64,000 nt of DNA from Glaciecola flavus (lineage in GTDB: Bacteria; Pseudomonadota; Gammaproteobacteria; Enterobacterales; Alteromonadaceae): assembly GCF_042646125.1 (NCBI RefSeq), contig NZ_JBHRSW010000005.1, positions 248,001 through 312,000 on the forward strand. Direction: 5' to 3'. A program made the position numbers and the translations under genes. This document shows positions 43,176-51,975 of this stretch, piece after piece (within the stretch, counting starts at the first letter, position 1; each line of letters begins with the position of its first letter). The notes below the pieces were generated by a model. It was not told where the DNA came from. It saw only the letters and a list, made by a program, of their open reading frames with translations, and ran no database searches.

Positions 43176-45098
43176 ATGGCGAAGCAGCGACAGACAATAA
43201 GAGATCACACTGCAGAAGCAAACTTGTTTACCAGTCGGGCAATTGTAGCCGTTGTTGTGGTAACCAGTCTGATGATACTTATTCTGGGCAATTTGTATAA
43301 TCTGCAAATATTACAATTCGAAGATTACCAAACTCGCTCCAATGGCAATAGGATAAAGCTGCTCCCGGTCGCGCCAAATCGCGGCCTAATATATGATCGA
43401 AACGGCGTTATTTTAGCTGAAAATCGCCCCGTTTTCAGCTTGGAGATCGTACCTGAAGAAGTAGAGGATCTCGACGCGACACTACAGGCATTGAAAAGCC
43501 TTATGTCGTTATCCGACAGCGAGATAGAGGACTTTCACAAGGCGCGTAAACGGCTCCGGCGCTTTAAGCCTGTTAGCCTTCGAACCCAGCTAAGCCATGA
43601 CGAAGTAGCCTTATTTGCCGCAAACCAACATCACTTTTCTGGTGTAAGCATAGAAGCAAGACTTTCAAGATATTACCCTTTTAAAGATACGCTGACACAT
43701 ATGCTGGGATATGTATCAAGAATCAACAAAAGGGATTTAAAAAAGCTACAGGAAAAAGGATTAGAAGCCAATTACGCGGCAACCCACGACATTGGTAAAC
43801 AAGGTGTGGAAAAATTTCACGAAGACATACTTCATGGGCAAGTCGGCTATCAGCAAGTTGAAGTAAATAACCAAGGCCGAATTGTTCGAGTATTGGATTT
43901 TCAGCCCCCCGTTCCCGGTGCAGATATCGTTCTAAACATCGATATAGAACTACAAAAGAAAGCACAAGCAGAATTAGCGGGACGACGTGGCGCAGTGGTG
44001 ATTTCTGATACACAAAACGGTGGTATTCTGGCACTGTATAGCAGTCCTAGTTATGACCCTAATTTATTTGTGCACGGAATTAGCCAAAAAGATTATTCGG
44101 CACTCTTAAATTCGCGACATAGTCCGCTTTTGAACAGAGCGACACAAGGCCGATATCCTCCAGCATCAACGATAAAACCTCACCTAGCGCTGTTAGGCCT
44201 AGAAGAAGAGATTATAAACGAAAAAACAAAAATTCGTGACAGAGGCGTATACCGACTCAGAAATGTGTCACACCGCTGGCGTGACTGGAAGAAGGGCGGA
44301 CATGGCATTGTGGATATAACGCGTTCAGTCGAGCTTTCCTGCGATACGTTTTACTATGACTTGGCATATCGATTAGGTATTGATCGTATCCATGAGTCGA
44401 TGACTCAATTTGGTTTCGGTCAATTTACCGGTATTGATTTGCATGAAGAATCCGCTGCCATCATGCCTTCTAGAGGCTGGAAACGGGCTAAATTCAATGA
44501 ACCCTGGTACATCGGTGACACAATATCCGTAGGGATTGGTCAAAGTTACTGGAATGCCACGCCTTTACAGTTAGTGCAGTCCATTACTTACCTTGCTAAC
44601 AAAGGCACTCGTTACACGCCTCGCTTGCTAAAAGGCTACATGATTGAAGATGAAGTAATCAATGAACCAATACTAATGAAAGAGCCTTTAGTCATAAAGA
44701 ATGAAAAAAATTGGGATGTGGTCTTGGACTCTTTGTACGGTACGGTAAACCGAGAACATGGCACAGCTTACCGAGCCTTTCTAAAAACAGACTATATTTC
44801 TGCAGGTAAAACAGGTACCGCTCAGCTGTTCTCAGTTGCACAAGACGAAGAATATGAAGAGGAAAATGTCGCTAAAGAGTTGCGAGACAATGCTATGTAT
44901 GTAGGCTATGCGCCCTATGATTCGCCTGAAATCAGTATTGCTGTCGCTATCGAGAATGCAGGTGGAGGCAGTTCAAACGCAGCCCCATTGGCTAGGAAAG
45001 TAATGGACTTTTACTTTTCTCAAAAGCAGGGCATGGTAGCAGCAAATGAACTCGAGCATGTTGATCAAAGTGTTGAGGCCCTAAGTGGCGGCGAATAA
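43176..45098 (+). CDS. mrdA: Penicillin-binding protein 2
   Basis: Elongasome transpeptidase, single-span periplasmic class B PBP. 640 residues: membrane span near 22-42, pedestal domain from LLPVAPNRGLIYDRNGVIL, and the transpeptidase domain with SxxK at S331 (ASTIKP), SCDTF as the SxN-type motif near 392 and the KTG motif in SAGKTGTAQLF near 545. The 3' end overlaps mrdB by 14 nt, linking PBP2 to RodA expression. Confidence 0.97.
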   Translation: MAKQRQTIRDHTAEANLFTSRAIVAVVVVTSLMILILGNLYNLQILQFEDYQTRSNGNRIKLLPVAPNRGLIYDRNGVILAENRPVFSLEIVPEEVEDLDATLQALKSLMSLSDSEIEDFHKARKRLRRFKPVSLRTQLSHDEVALFAANQHHFSGVSIEARLSRYYPFKDTLTHMLGYVSRINKRDLKKLQEKGLEANYAATHDIGKQGVEKFHEDILHGQVGYQQVEVNNQGRIVRVLDFQPPVPGADIVLNIDIELQKKAQAELAGRRGAVVISDTQNGGILALYSSPSYDPNLFVHGISQKDYSALLNSRHSPLLNRATQGRYPPASTIKPHLALLGLEEEIINEKTKIRDRGVYRLRNVSHRWRDWKKGGHGIVDITRSVELSCDTFYYDLAYRLGIDRIHESMTQFGFGQFTGIDLHEESAAIMPSRGWKRAKFNEPWYIGDTISVGIGQSYWNATPLQLVQSITYLANKGTRYTPRLLKGYMIEDEVINEPILMKEPLVIKNEKNWDVVLDSLYGTVNREHGTAYRAFLKTDYISAGKTGTAQLFSVAQDEEYEEENVAKELRDNAMYVGYAPYDSPEISIAVAIENAGGGSSNAAPLARKVMDFYFSQKQGMVAANELEHVDQSVEALSGGE

Positions 45099-46212
45099 AA
45101 ATAAATTAAAATCCAATAAACCGACCTTTTTAGAGCGCATTCATATTGATGGCTTTTTGTTGTTTTCGCTGATTAGCTTAATGATCGTCGGTCTGCTCAC
45201 TATATACTCCTCTGGAGGCCAAGACCCCGCGCTTGTACATCGTCAACTGATTCGTCTTGGCTTGGCAATCGGCGTTATGTTTGCTTTAGCGCAAGTGCCT
45301 ATTTTATTCTATCGCCGCGTCGCAATTTATGCTTATTCTATCGGCGTACTTATGCTTGTCGCTGTTTTGCTTTTTGGTGATGTAGGCAAAGGCGCGCAGC
45401 GTTGGTTGGATCTTGGCTTCGTTCGATTCCAACCATCTGAAATCATGAAACTAGCAGTTCCGTTAATGTTAGCTATGTTTATTAGCCGACGCACCCTCCC
45501 ACCAACATTAACCAATGTTGCTTTAGGTTTTGGGCTGGTATTCTTACCCACTATCCTGATCGCAAAACAACCTGATCTTGGTACGTCATTACTCGTTGCT
45601 AGCTCCGGTATATTCGTATTGTTTCTTGCTGGCATGTCGTGGCGACTGATTACCTTTATTAGTGCCTTAGGCTTAACTTTCGCGCCAATCATGTGGTTTT
45701 TCTTAATGAAGGAATACCAAAAACAACGCGTAATCACCTTTTTAAACCCCGAAAGTGATCCGCTTGGTTCAGGCTATCATATTATTCAATCGAAAATAGC
45801 CATTGGCAGTGGTGGCGCAGAAGGCAAAGGCTGGTTACAAGGTACACAGTCTCAGCTTGAGTTCCTACCTGAACGGCATACCGATTTCATCTTTGCGGTA
45901 TTTAGTGAAGAGTTTGGCTTATTTGGTGTGTTTGGCCTTTTAGTTATGTACATGTGCATCATACTCAGAGGCTTGTATATTGCCAATCGCGCCCAGGATG
46001 CGTTTAGTAAACTTCTTGCAGGTAGTATCACCTTAACCTTTTTTGTTTATGTTTTTGTCAACATGGGCATGGTATCTGGCCTTTTACCGGTGGTAGGCGT
46101 ACCATTACCTTTAATAAGTTATGGCGGTACATCTATGGTTACATTGCTCGCAGGCTTTGGTATCTTAATGTCGATAAGTACGCAAAGGCGATTGTTGTCA
46201 CGCGCCACCTAG
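45085..46212 (+). CDS. mrdB: Rod shape-determining protein RodA
   Basis: SEDS glycosyltransferase that polymerises lipid II with PBP2 during elongation. 375 residues with about ten spans. The SEDS signature is seen as RFQPSEIMKLAVPLMLAMF, KQPDLGTSLLVASSG, LPERHTDFIFAVFSEEFG with the catalytic Asp region, and the C-terminal LPVVGVPLPLISYGGTSM. Start is GTG at 45085 inside the end of mrdA. Confidence 0.97.
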   Translation: MAANKNKLKSNKPTFLERIHIDGFLLFSLISLMIVGLLTIYSSGGQDPALVHRQLIRLGLAIGVMFALAQVPILFYRRVAIYAYSIGVLMLVAVLLFGDVGKGAQRWLDLGFVRFQPSEIMKLAVPLMLAMFISRRTLPPTLTNVALGFGLVFLPTILIAKQPDLGTSLLVASSGIFVLFLAGMSWRLITFISALGLTFAPIMWFFLMKEYQKQRVITFLNPESDPLGSGYHIIQSKIAIGSGGAEGKGWLQGTQSQLEFLPERHTDFIFAVFSEEFGLFGVFGLLVMYMCIILRGLYIANRAQDAFSKLLAGSITLTFFVYVFVNMGMVSGLLPVVGVPLPLISYGGTSMVTLLAGFGILMSISTQRRLLSRAT

Positions 46213-46280
46213 TGGGTTTGTTGGTACATGGCATATTCCCCATTAGACTATGCAATACACACTTGATAGAAGACTGAGCT

Positions 46281-47201
46281 ATGATAAAAAATACTACATT
46301 TAGTTACAGCCATTTTATTGTTGTATCACTACTCTCCGTCATTTTGTCAGCCTGCAGTCTGTCGCCTAAGCCAAATGATAGCCGCTACAGTCAACTCCAA
46401 GATTCGGCTCCTAGCTTTAAATACGGTGCCATTGATGCGCAAGAACCGACGCCAGAATTTGTCAAATACAATGTATGGACGAGCCGCCCCTATGAAATTA
46501 ATGGTAAGTTTTATACGCCCATGCAAACAGGTAAAGGGTTTGAAGAAAGCGGTTATGCCTCGTGGTATGGACAAAAATTCCATGGTCACAAAACAGCAAA
46601 TGGGGAAATATTCGATATGTTTGCGCTCACTGCCGCGCATAAAACGCTCCCCCTCCCCTCATTTGTTCGCGTAACGCATCAAGAAACCAATCAATCTATT
46701 GTCGTGAGAGTGAACGACAGAGGCCCCTTTCACGATCGGCGTATCATCGACCTTTCGTATGCTGCAGCAAAAAAGTTGGGATTTAGAGATAAAGGCGTTG
46801 CGCCCGTCAAAATTGAAGTTATTCATGTTGACGCAAACGGAATTGTGAGTACAGGCAAGGCGATAGGGAATCCGGTACATGCATCAAATGAGGCAATCGC
46901 GAAAACAACATCAAGGCCAAGCCCAATAAAACCAGTGTCTGCTGACTCACCTACTGATAAACCGCTTGCATCCGGGACATTTGTACAGGTTTTAGCCATG
47001 TCAGATGGAAAAAAAGCGAAAGACCTTGCCAGAGGTATTGGTGACTTGCTTCAAAAACCTACGCATACTCCAAAAACAGGGGACTTATACAAACTAAGAA
47101 TTGGACCATTGGAAAATGAACAAAGTGCCAAAAAAGTAATCCAAGATCTGAAAAATATTGGCTTTGACAAGGCATTTACAATTGAATTGTCAGCCGAATA
47201 A
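46281..47201 (+). CDS. rlpA: Septal ring lytic transglycosylase RlpA (lipoprotein)
   Basis: Outer-membrane lipoprotein that cleaves denuded glycan strands. 306 residues: lipobox LSAC in SVILSACSLSP, the double-psi beta-barrel with GYASWYGQKFHGHKTANGE near 95 and VVRVNDRGPFHDRRIIDLS near 140 (catalytic Glu/Asp region), a Pro/Ser linker, and a C-terminal SPOR domain from GTFVQVLAMSDGKKAKDLA to the end. Gene order mrdB-rlpA-dacA is as in E. coli. Confidence 0.95.
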   Translation: MIKNTTFSYSHFIVVSLLSVILSACSLSPKPNDSRYSQLQDSAPSFKYGAIDAQEPTPEFVKYNVWTSRPYEINGKFYTPMQTGKGFEESGYASWYGQKFHGHKTANGEIFDMFALTAAHKTLPLPSFVRVTHQETNQSIVVRVNDRGPFHDRRIIDLSYAAAKKLGFRDKGVAPVKIEVIHVDANGIVSTGKAIGNPVHASNEAIAKTTSRPSPIKPVSADSPTDKPLASGTFVQVLAMSDGKKAKDLARGIGDLLQKPTHTPKTGDLYKLRIGPLENEQSAKKVIQDLKNIGFDKAFTIELSAE

Positions 47202-47344
47202 ATGAAAATCAAGCGTGTTCATCAATTATCACCTGCTTTTGATCTTTATCGTTAGTAATTTGTTGGGTGAGTTATGACTGTGCTTGTTGTAAAATACAAT
47301 CGAAATTTTATCTTAGAATAATAAATAAAGGTTACTTAATTAAA

Positions 47345-48514
47345 ATGCGCTTATTTAGAAAGCTAGTTTTAGCTCCTGTATTGATCGCCAATCTATGTAT
47401 TGTAACTAGTGTGCAGGCCTCAGTCGTAATCCCCCCCGCCCCGTCTGTTGAGGCGAGTGGCTTTTTACTCGTGGATCATTCAAACGGACACGTTATTGCT
47501 TCCAAAAACGCAGACCAGCGTTTAAACCCTGCCAGTCTCACGAAAATCATGACAGTCTATGTCGTGGGTAAAGAAATTGAGGCGGGTAACATTAGTTTGG
47601 AAGACGAAGTCACGATATCCGAGAACGCTTGGGCGAAAAACTTTCCTGATTCTTCAAAAATGTTTATAGAAGTAGGTACTAAAGTCAGTGTACATGAACT
47701 TTTGCAAGGCATCATTGTGCAATCAGGGAATGACGCCTGTGTCGCAATAGCCGAGCACATTGCTGGTACTGAGTCGGCCTTTGCTAGCATGATGAATGCA
47801 CATGCCGTTAGTATTGGTATGACACAAAGCAATTTCGTAAACAGTCATGGCCTACATGATGCCGACCACTACACCTCTCCTCGAGATATGGCCTTGCTGT
47901 CGAGCGCTTTAATAAAAGAGCTGCCTGAGATGTATCAGTACTACAGCCAACGAGAGTATGCATATAATGGCATTAAACAGTTTAATCGTAACAGTCTGCT
48001 GTGGGACAAAAGCCTAAATGTCGACGGCATAAAAACCGGCCATACATCAGATGCGGGATACAGCTTGATTACTTCTGCAACTCAAGGTGATATGCGTTTA
48101 GTGTCTGTTGTAATGGGAACAGAAAGTCAACGCGCCCGTAAAGCAGAAAACAAAAAACTGCTACGCTATGGTTTTAGATTTTTCGAATCCGTTAGTCCCT
48201 ATAAGATGGGCGACAGCTTTGTTGCGCACCGCATATTCATGGGTGACAAAGACACCGTTGAGCTTGGCATCAATCAGGATACAAATCTCACTATCCCCAG
48301 AGGCCAGGCTGATAAACTCAAAGCACACTTCGAAATAAATGAGCAACTTCAAGCGCCGATGGACAAAGGTCAAGAAGTAGGTACTCTACAATTAAAATTG
48401 GGCGAAGAGCTTATCGCTAGTTATCCTCTTGTGACCCTTGAAGAAGTGCAAGAAGGGGGGATTTTCGATCGCGCCATGGATTACATCAGTTTAAAACTGG
48501 GCTTGGAGGACTAA
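47345..48514 (+). CDS. dacA: D-alanyl-D-alanine carboxypeptidase (PBP5/6 type)
   Basis: Trims pentapeptide stems in the periplasm. 389 residues from ATG 47345, which puts a signal peptide (LVLAPVLIANLCIVTSVQA) at the N-terminus; the frame extends 26 codons upstream through non-family sequence. SxxK at S64 (SLTK), SGN in VQSGNDACVA near 125, and KTG in DGIKTGHTSDAGYS near 230. The C-terminal domain from about 285 and the amphipathic tail DRAMDYISLKLGL fit membrane attachment. It overlaps ybeD by one base. Confidence 0.95.
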   Translation: MRLFRKLVLAPVLIANLCIVTSVQASVVIPPAPSVEASGFLLVDHSNGHVIASKNADQRLNPASLTKIMTVYVVGKEIEAGNISLEDEVTISENAWAKNFPDSSKMFIEVGTKVSVHELLQGIIVQSGNDACVAIAEHIAGTESAFASMMNAHAVSIGMTQSNFVNSHGLHDADHYTSPRDMALLSSALIKELPEMYQYYSQREYAYNGIKQFNRNSLLWDKSLNVDGIKTGHTSDAGYSLITSATQGDMRLVSVVMGTESQRARKAENKKLLRYGFRFFESVSPYKMGDSFVAHRIFMGDKDTVELGINQDTNLTIPRGQADKLKAHFEINEQLQAPMDKGQEVGTLQLKLGEELIASYPLVTLEEVQEGGIFDRAMDYISLKLGLED

Positions 48515-48777
48515 TGGACACACGCTTTGATGAGCTGTTGGACTTTCCTTGTATGCAGACTTTTAAGGTCATGGGTTTAGCAAAAGAAGAATTACCTAGT
48601 TTAGTTGTGGCTTGCTTACAAGAATTAGCACCCGGTGACTATTCACCCACGGTCAAGCCAAGTCGCAAAGGTAACTATCACGCAGTGAGCATAGGCGTAC
48701 GTGTGACCAGTAAGGAACACATGGAAACCATATACAAAGAGCTGGCCAAAATAGATATTGTGCGCGTGGTGTTGTAA
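48514..48777 (+). CDS. ybeD: YbeD/DUF493 family protein
   Basis: Small ferredoxin-like-fold protein of the DUF493 family, 87 residues: LLDFPCMQTFKVMGLAKEEL at the start and KGNYHAVSIGVRVTSKEHME in the middle. Molecular role is not firmly known; it is conserved between dacA and lipB. The ATG overlaps the dacA stop (TAATG). Confidence 0.93.
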   Translation: MDTRFDELLDFPCMQTFKVMGLAKEELPSLVVACLQELAPGDYSPTVKPSRKGNYHAVSIGVRVTSKEHMETIYKELAKIDIVRVVL

Positions 48778-48788
48778 ACAAAACCCTC

Positions 48789-49436
48789 ATGGAACAAGCG
48801 ACGATTATTCGCCACTTAGGTACTAGAGAGTATCTACCGACGTGGCAAGCAATGAGAGATTTTACCGAGCATCGGAACGCAAATACCGCTGACGAAATTT
48901 GGTTGTGTGAACATCCTCCAGTCTTTACGCAAGGACAAGCAGGTAAAGCTGAGCATGTAATAAACCCAGGCAGCATACCACTCGTCGCTGTTGATCGTGG
49001 TGGTCAAGTAACCTACCATGGACCCGGACAGCTCATGATGTACACCTTGTTGGATGTGCGGCGCGGCAAGTGGGGAGTCAAGCAATTGGTTAGCGCACTC
49101 GAAGATTGCATTGTAAGCACCTTAGCAGAATATAATATACTGGCCTATGCAAAAAAAGATGCACCCGGTGTGTATGTAGACGATAAAAAGATATGCTCTG
49201 TGGGTTTACGCATTCGCAAAGGCGGCGCTTTTCACGGTTTGGCCTTTAATGTCAATATGGATTTATCGCCATTCTTACGTATTAACCCATGTGGTTATGC
49301 AGGAATGGAAATGATTGATTGTCAATCATTGGCTGGCCCCTCTACAGTGGCGACAGCAAGTAAATTGGTGGTAAAACACTTTTGCCACTCTCTAAATATT
49401 ACGAACTTAGTAGATACAGAAGGTTTTGATGAGTAA
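48789..49436 (+). CDS. lipB: Octanoyl-[acyl-carrier-protein]:protein octanoyltransferase
   Basis: Transfers octanoyl from ACP to lipoyl domains, first step of lipoate synthesis. 215 residues: EIWLCEHPPVFTQGQAGKAEH, the substrate loop VDRGGQVTYHGPGQLMMY near 75-92, GVYVDDKKICSVGLRIRKGGAFHG with the catalytic Lys, and NPCGYAGMEMIDC with the catalytic Cys of CGYAG near 178. Its targets include the two SucB lipoyl domains in this window. The lipA start lies inside its 3' end. Confidence 0.97.
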   Translation: MEQATIIRHLGTREYLPTWQAMRDFTEHRNANTADEIWLCEHPPVFTQGQAGKAEHVINPGSIPLVAVDRGGQVTYHGPGQLMMYTLLDVRRGKWGVKQLVSALEDCIVSTLAEYNILAYAKKDAPGVYVDDKKICSVGLRIRKGGAFHGLAFNVNMDLSPFLRINPCGYAGMEMIDCQSLAGPSTVATASKLVVKHFCHSLNITNLVDTEGFDE

Positions 49437-50391
49437 CGCTAGACCTCAAGCAGGCGTAAAGCTGCGTGATAATGAAAAAATGAAGCATATTCCGGTCACG
49501 ATTGTGCCCACTGAAAAAGAAGACATGCTGCGCAAACCCGAGTGGATAAAAATAAAACTACCACGTACTACCGACCGTATTGAGGAAATCAAAAAAACCT
49601 TACGAAAAAATAAGCTTCACAGTGTGTGTGAAGAGGCGAGCTGTCCCAATTTGGCTGAGTGCTTTAACCACGGCACTGCCACCTTTATGATACTCGGTGA
49701 TATATGCACACGCCGTTGTCCATTTTGTGATGTTGCGCATGGCAAACCCCTTCCACCAAGTGCTGAAGAGCCAGAAAAACTAGCTAAAACGATTGCCGAA
49801 ATGAAGCTTCGTTATGTTGTTATTACCTCGGTTGACCGAGACGATTTACGCGATGGCGGCGCGCAACATTTTGTCGATTGTATCAAGGCCATTAGAGAAC
49901 ACAGCCCAAGTACAACGATTGAAGTACTTGTACCTGATTTTAGGGGAAGAATGGATCGCGCATTAGACATATTTAAACAAGGCGCTCCAGATGTCTTTAA
50001 TCACAACTTAGAGACCATTCCAAGACTGTACAGAGAATGTCGACCCGGCGCCAACTACAAATGGTCACTAGAACTTTTGCGCAAATTCAAAGAGCAGCAC
50101 CCAGACATACCAACCAAGTCGGGCTTGATGATGGGCATGGGCGAAACCAATGAAGAAATGATGCAAGTACTAGCCGATTTACGCGAGCACAAGGTCGAAA
50201 TGCTTACCTTAGGGCAATACCTGCAACCCAGCAAGTTCCACTACCCTGTGAAACGCTATGTGCCCCCTGCTGAATTTGATCTTTTAGGTGAACACGCCAG
50301 AAAAATCGGCTTTAGCCACGCCGCATGTGGCCCAATGGTGCGCTCTAGTTACCATGCCGACAAACAAGCTGCAGGTGAAAAGGTAAAGTAA
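49429..50391 (+). CDS. lipA: Lipoyl synthase
   Basis: Radical-SAM enzyme inserting two sulfurs into octanoyl-lysine. 320 residues from ATG 49429 (a TTG codon earlier is possible). The auxiliary cluster motif CEEASCPNLAEC and the radical-SAM motif CTRRCPFCDV are intact, and RSSYHAD at the C-terminus carries the conserved serine cluster ligand. It overlaps lipB by 8 nt and is the last gene of the cluster, followed by a terminator. Confidence 0.98.
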   Translation: MSNARPQAGVKLRDNEKMKHIPVTIVPTEKEDMLRKPEWIKIKLPRTTDRIEEIKKTLRKNKLHSVCEEASCPNLAECFNHGTATFMILGDICTRRCPFCDVAHGKPLPPSAEEPEKLAKTIAEMKLRYVVITSVDRDDLRDGGAQHFVDCIKAIREHSPSTTIEVLVPDFRGRMDRALDIFKQGAPDVFNHNLETIPRLYRECRPGANYKWSLELLRKFKEQHPDIPTKSGLMMGMGETNEEMMQVLADLREHKVEMLTLGQYLQPSKFHYPVKRYVPPAEFDLLGEHARKIGFSHAACGPMVRSSYHADKQAAGEKVK

Positions 50392-50407
50392 CGCCGTGAC
50401 GAAAAAG

Positions 50408-50442
50408 AGTCTTGCCAATGTTTTCATCAGCAAGACTTTTTT
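50408..50442 (+). terminator. Intrinsic terminator after lipA
   Basis: AGTCTTGC (50408-50415) and GCAAGACT (50430-50437) form an 8-bp stem with a 14-nt loop followed by six T, beginning 16 nt past the lipA stop. It closes the leuS-lipA cluster. Confidence 0.85.
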
Positions 50443-50505
50443 GCTAGCTTATTTTATATTTATCCCCATCCAATAGCATACTCGCTACAAACAAAGCGGA
50501 TCCAA

Positions 50506-51732
50506 TTACAAGGCTTTTTTAGTTGGTGCAACGACGTTTGCAAAAATAAGCCCAGCAACCAAAGACATCAAAATCAAGAATGTCTCTTGCCCTACATGGT
50601 CTGCTTGAATGAAATCTTGCCCTGATATCATCGAATTTAAGCCAATATAGGTTTTTGAACCTGGTACGAGTACGATTAAGCCATGCATAGAAATAATTGA
50701 TGAGGGTTTATTTGCCACGCGCGCAAATACGTTGGCGTAAACCCCTAATACAAAGGCACCGACAAACGCACCCAAGCCTTGCTCCAAATACATAGAACTC
50801 ATTTTGGTCGATGCATAAGCCACAACGGTGGCTAAGACAGCCCAAGGGAGATCTCTTAATTGTGTTCTGAATATCGCCACCAAGCCCAAACTCAATACAA
50901 TCACCGCTAGCCACTGTACCCACCCAGGCATCGCTTCAGGTTGTTCAACAGTGTATTCGGCCAACAAAGCTACACTCAAATATATACCCAAAAACGCCCC
51001 AAAATATAATTTGAACAACTGCATGATCGCGTCCATTACTCGCGCAGTGCCAGAAACCAAGTTTCGAGTGCTGAGTTCAGCCAAACCAATCGAAAGCGCT
51101 AGACCGGGAACGAGTATTATCAATGACGAGAGGATGATCAGCCATATATTTATGCCAGGCAAAACAAAGTGCGAAATCAAGCCAGCCAAAAAAGCGGTAC
51201 TGAAGGAGGCAACAGGCTCCAACATAAGCTTTACTCGTTTACTCTTTTCTGACCAAATTGTCCATAAATACACAACTAGGCCGAGAATACCCGATATTAC
51301 AATTTCTCTCACTCCAGCGCCCATCAGAGTTGCAAATGCAGCCGTCGAAGTAGTAAACGCCAAACCAGTTACAAATCTGCCATACGGACTTTTCAAAGCA
51401 TCTATTTCATCTAAGCGCTTGTCAGCGTCTTCAATACTGATCTTCCCCGCCAAGAGTCTAACCGCGAGTTCATCAGTCAGTGCCAAGGAGTTTAAATCAA
51501 GTTCGCCCGGCGTCATGCGTGCGGCATGCGTGTATTCTTCTTCGTGGCGATCACTCCAAATTACAAAGGTCAGCGAAGTCGGCGCAGAGATAAACGAAGC
51601 ATTGACGCCAAAGTATTCCGCAACTTCCATCAAATAGGCTTCAAGGCGAAATGCTGGCGTACCGTACTTATGCAGCATTTTGCCAAGCTTGACAATAAAA
51701 CGGCGTATTTGAGTAAATTCTGTTTTGTCCAT
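50506..51732 (-). CDS. Threonine/serine exporter family protein (ThrE type, fused halves)
   Basis: A 408-residue inner-membrane protein. The N-terminal cytosolic/ThrE domain (DUF1212) has KLGKMLHKYGTPAFRLEAYL and VIWSDRHEE-type sequence, followed by about ten spans. The region from about 280 (PWAVLATVVAYASTKMSSMY) with LIVLVPGSKTYIGLNSM is the second half (ThrE_2/DUF3815), which is a separate gene in E. coli-type YjjP/YjjB systems. Likely exports Thr/Ser or dicarboxylates; substrate unproven. Convergent with lipA. Confidence 0.85.
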   Translation of the reverse strand: MDKTEFTQIRRFIVKLGKMLHKYGTPAFRLEAYLMEVAEYFGVNASFISAPTSLTFVIWSDRHEEEYTHAARMTPGELDLNSLALTDELAVRLLAGKISIEDADKRLDEIDALKSPYGRFVTGLAFTTSTAAFATLMGAGVREIVISGILGLVVYLWTIWSEKSKRVKLMLEPVASFSTAFLAGLISHFVLPGINIWLIILSSLIILVPGLALSIGLAELSTRNLVSGTARVMDAIMQLFKLYFGAFLGIYLSVALLAEYTVEQPEAMPGWVQWLAVIVLSLGLVAIFRTQLRDLPWAVLATVVAYASTKMSSMYLEQGLGAFVGAFVLGVYANVFARVANKPSSIISMHGLIVLVPGSKTYIGLNSMISGQDFIQADHVGQETFLILMSLVAGLIFANVVAPTKKAL

Positions 51733-51937
51733 GAACGGCTTTGTCTCTGAGTAAGGGTCTATGTATTCACTTTCGTGTAATCGACTGCGAGTAAGGTTTT
51801 ATCTACTACATGTATGTACACTACTCGCAAGGCGCGCATAATAGTGCCAATGATGCAAAAATGTAAAGTATGTTTTTTAAACACGTTCAGATTAGATTTA
51901 TTAATGATTATATATCCCGAATTTAGGTGACTTAAGG

Positions 51938-51943
51938 TATAAT
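51938..51943 (+). promoter_or_regulatory. Candidate -10 box of roxA
   Basis: A perfect TATAAT, 33 bp before the chosen roxA ATG. No convincing -35 hexamer lies 16-18 bp upstream. If used, transcription would start near 51950, leaving about 25 nt of leader before ATG 51976 and only about 8 before TTG 51958. Confidence 0.45.
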
Positions 51944-51975
51944 GCACCAACCATCGATTGTTTGTTTATCGTTCC

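Noticed and set aside
47267..47344. N-terminal extension of dacA
   Set aside because: It would bury the signal peptide behind 26 non-family residues including several cysteines; ATG 47345 gives the normal PBP5 layout.
50828..51637. Open frame of 269 codons antisense to the ThrE-type exporter gene
   Set aside because: No family resemblance and no ribosome site; the minus-strand membrane protein fits its family throughout.
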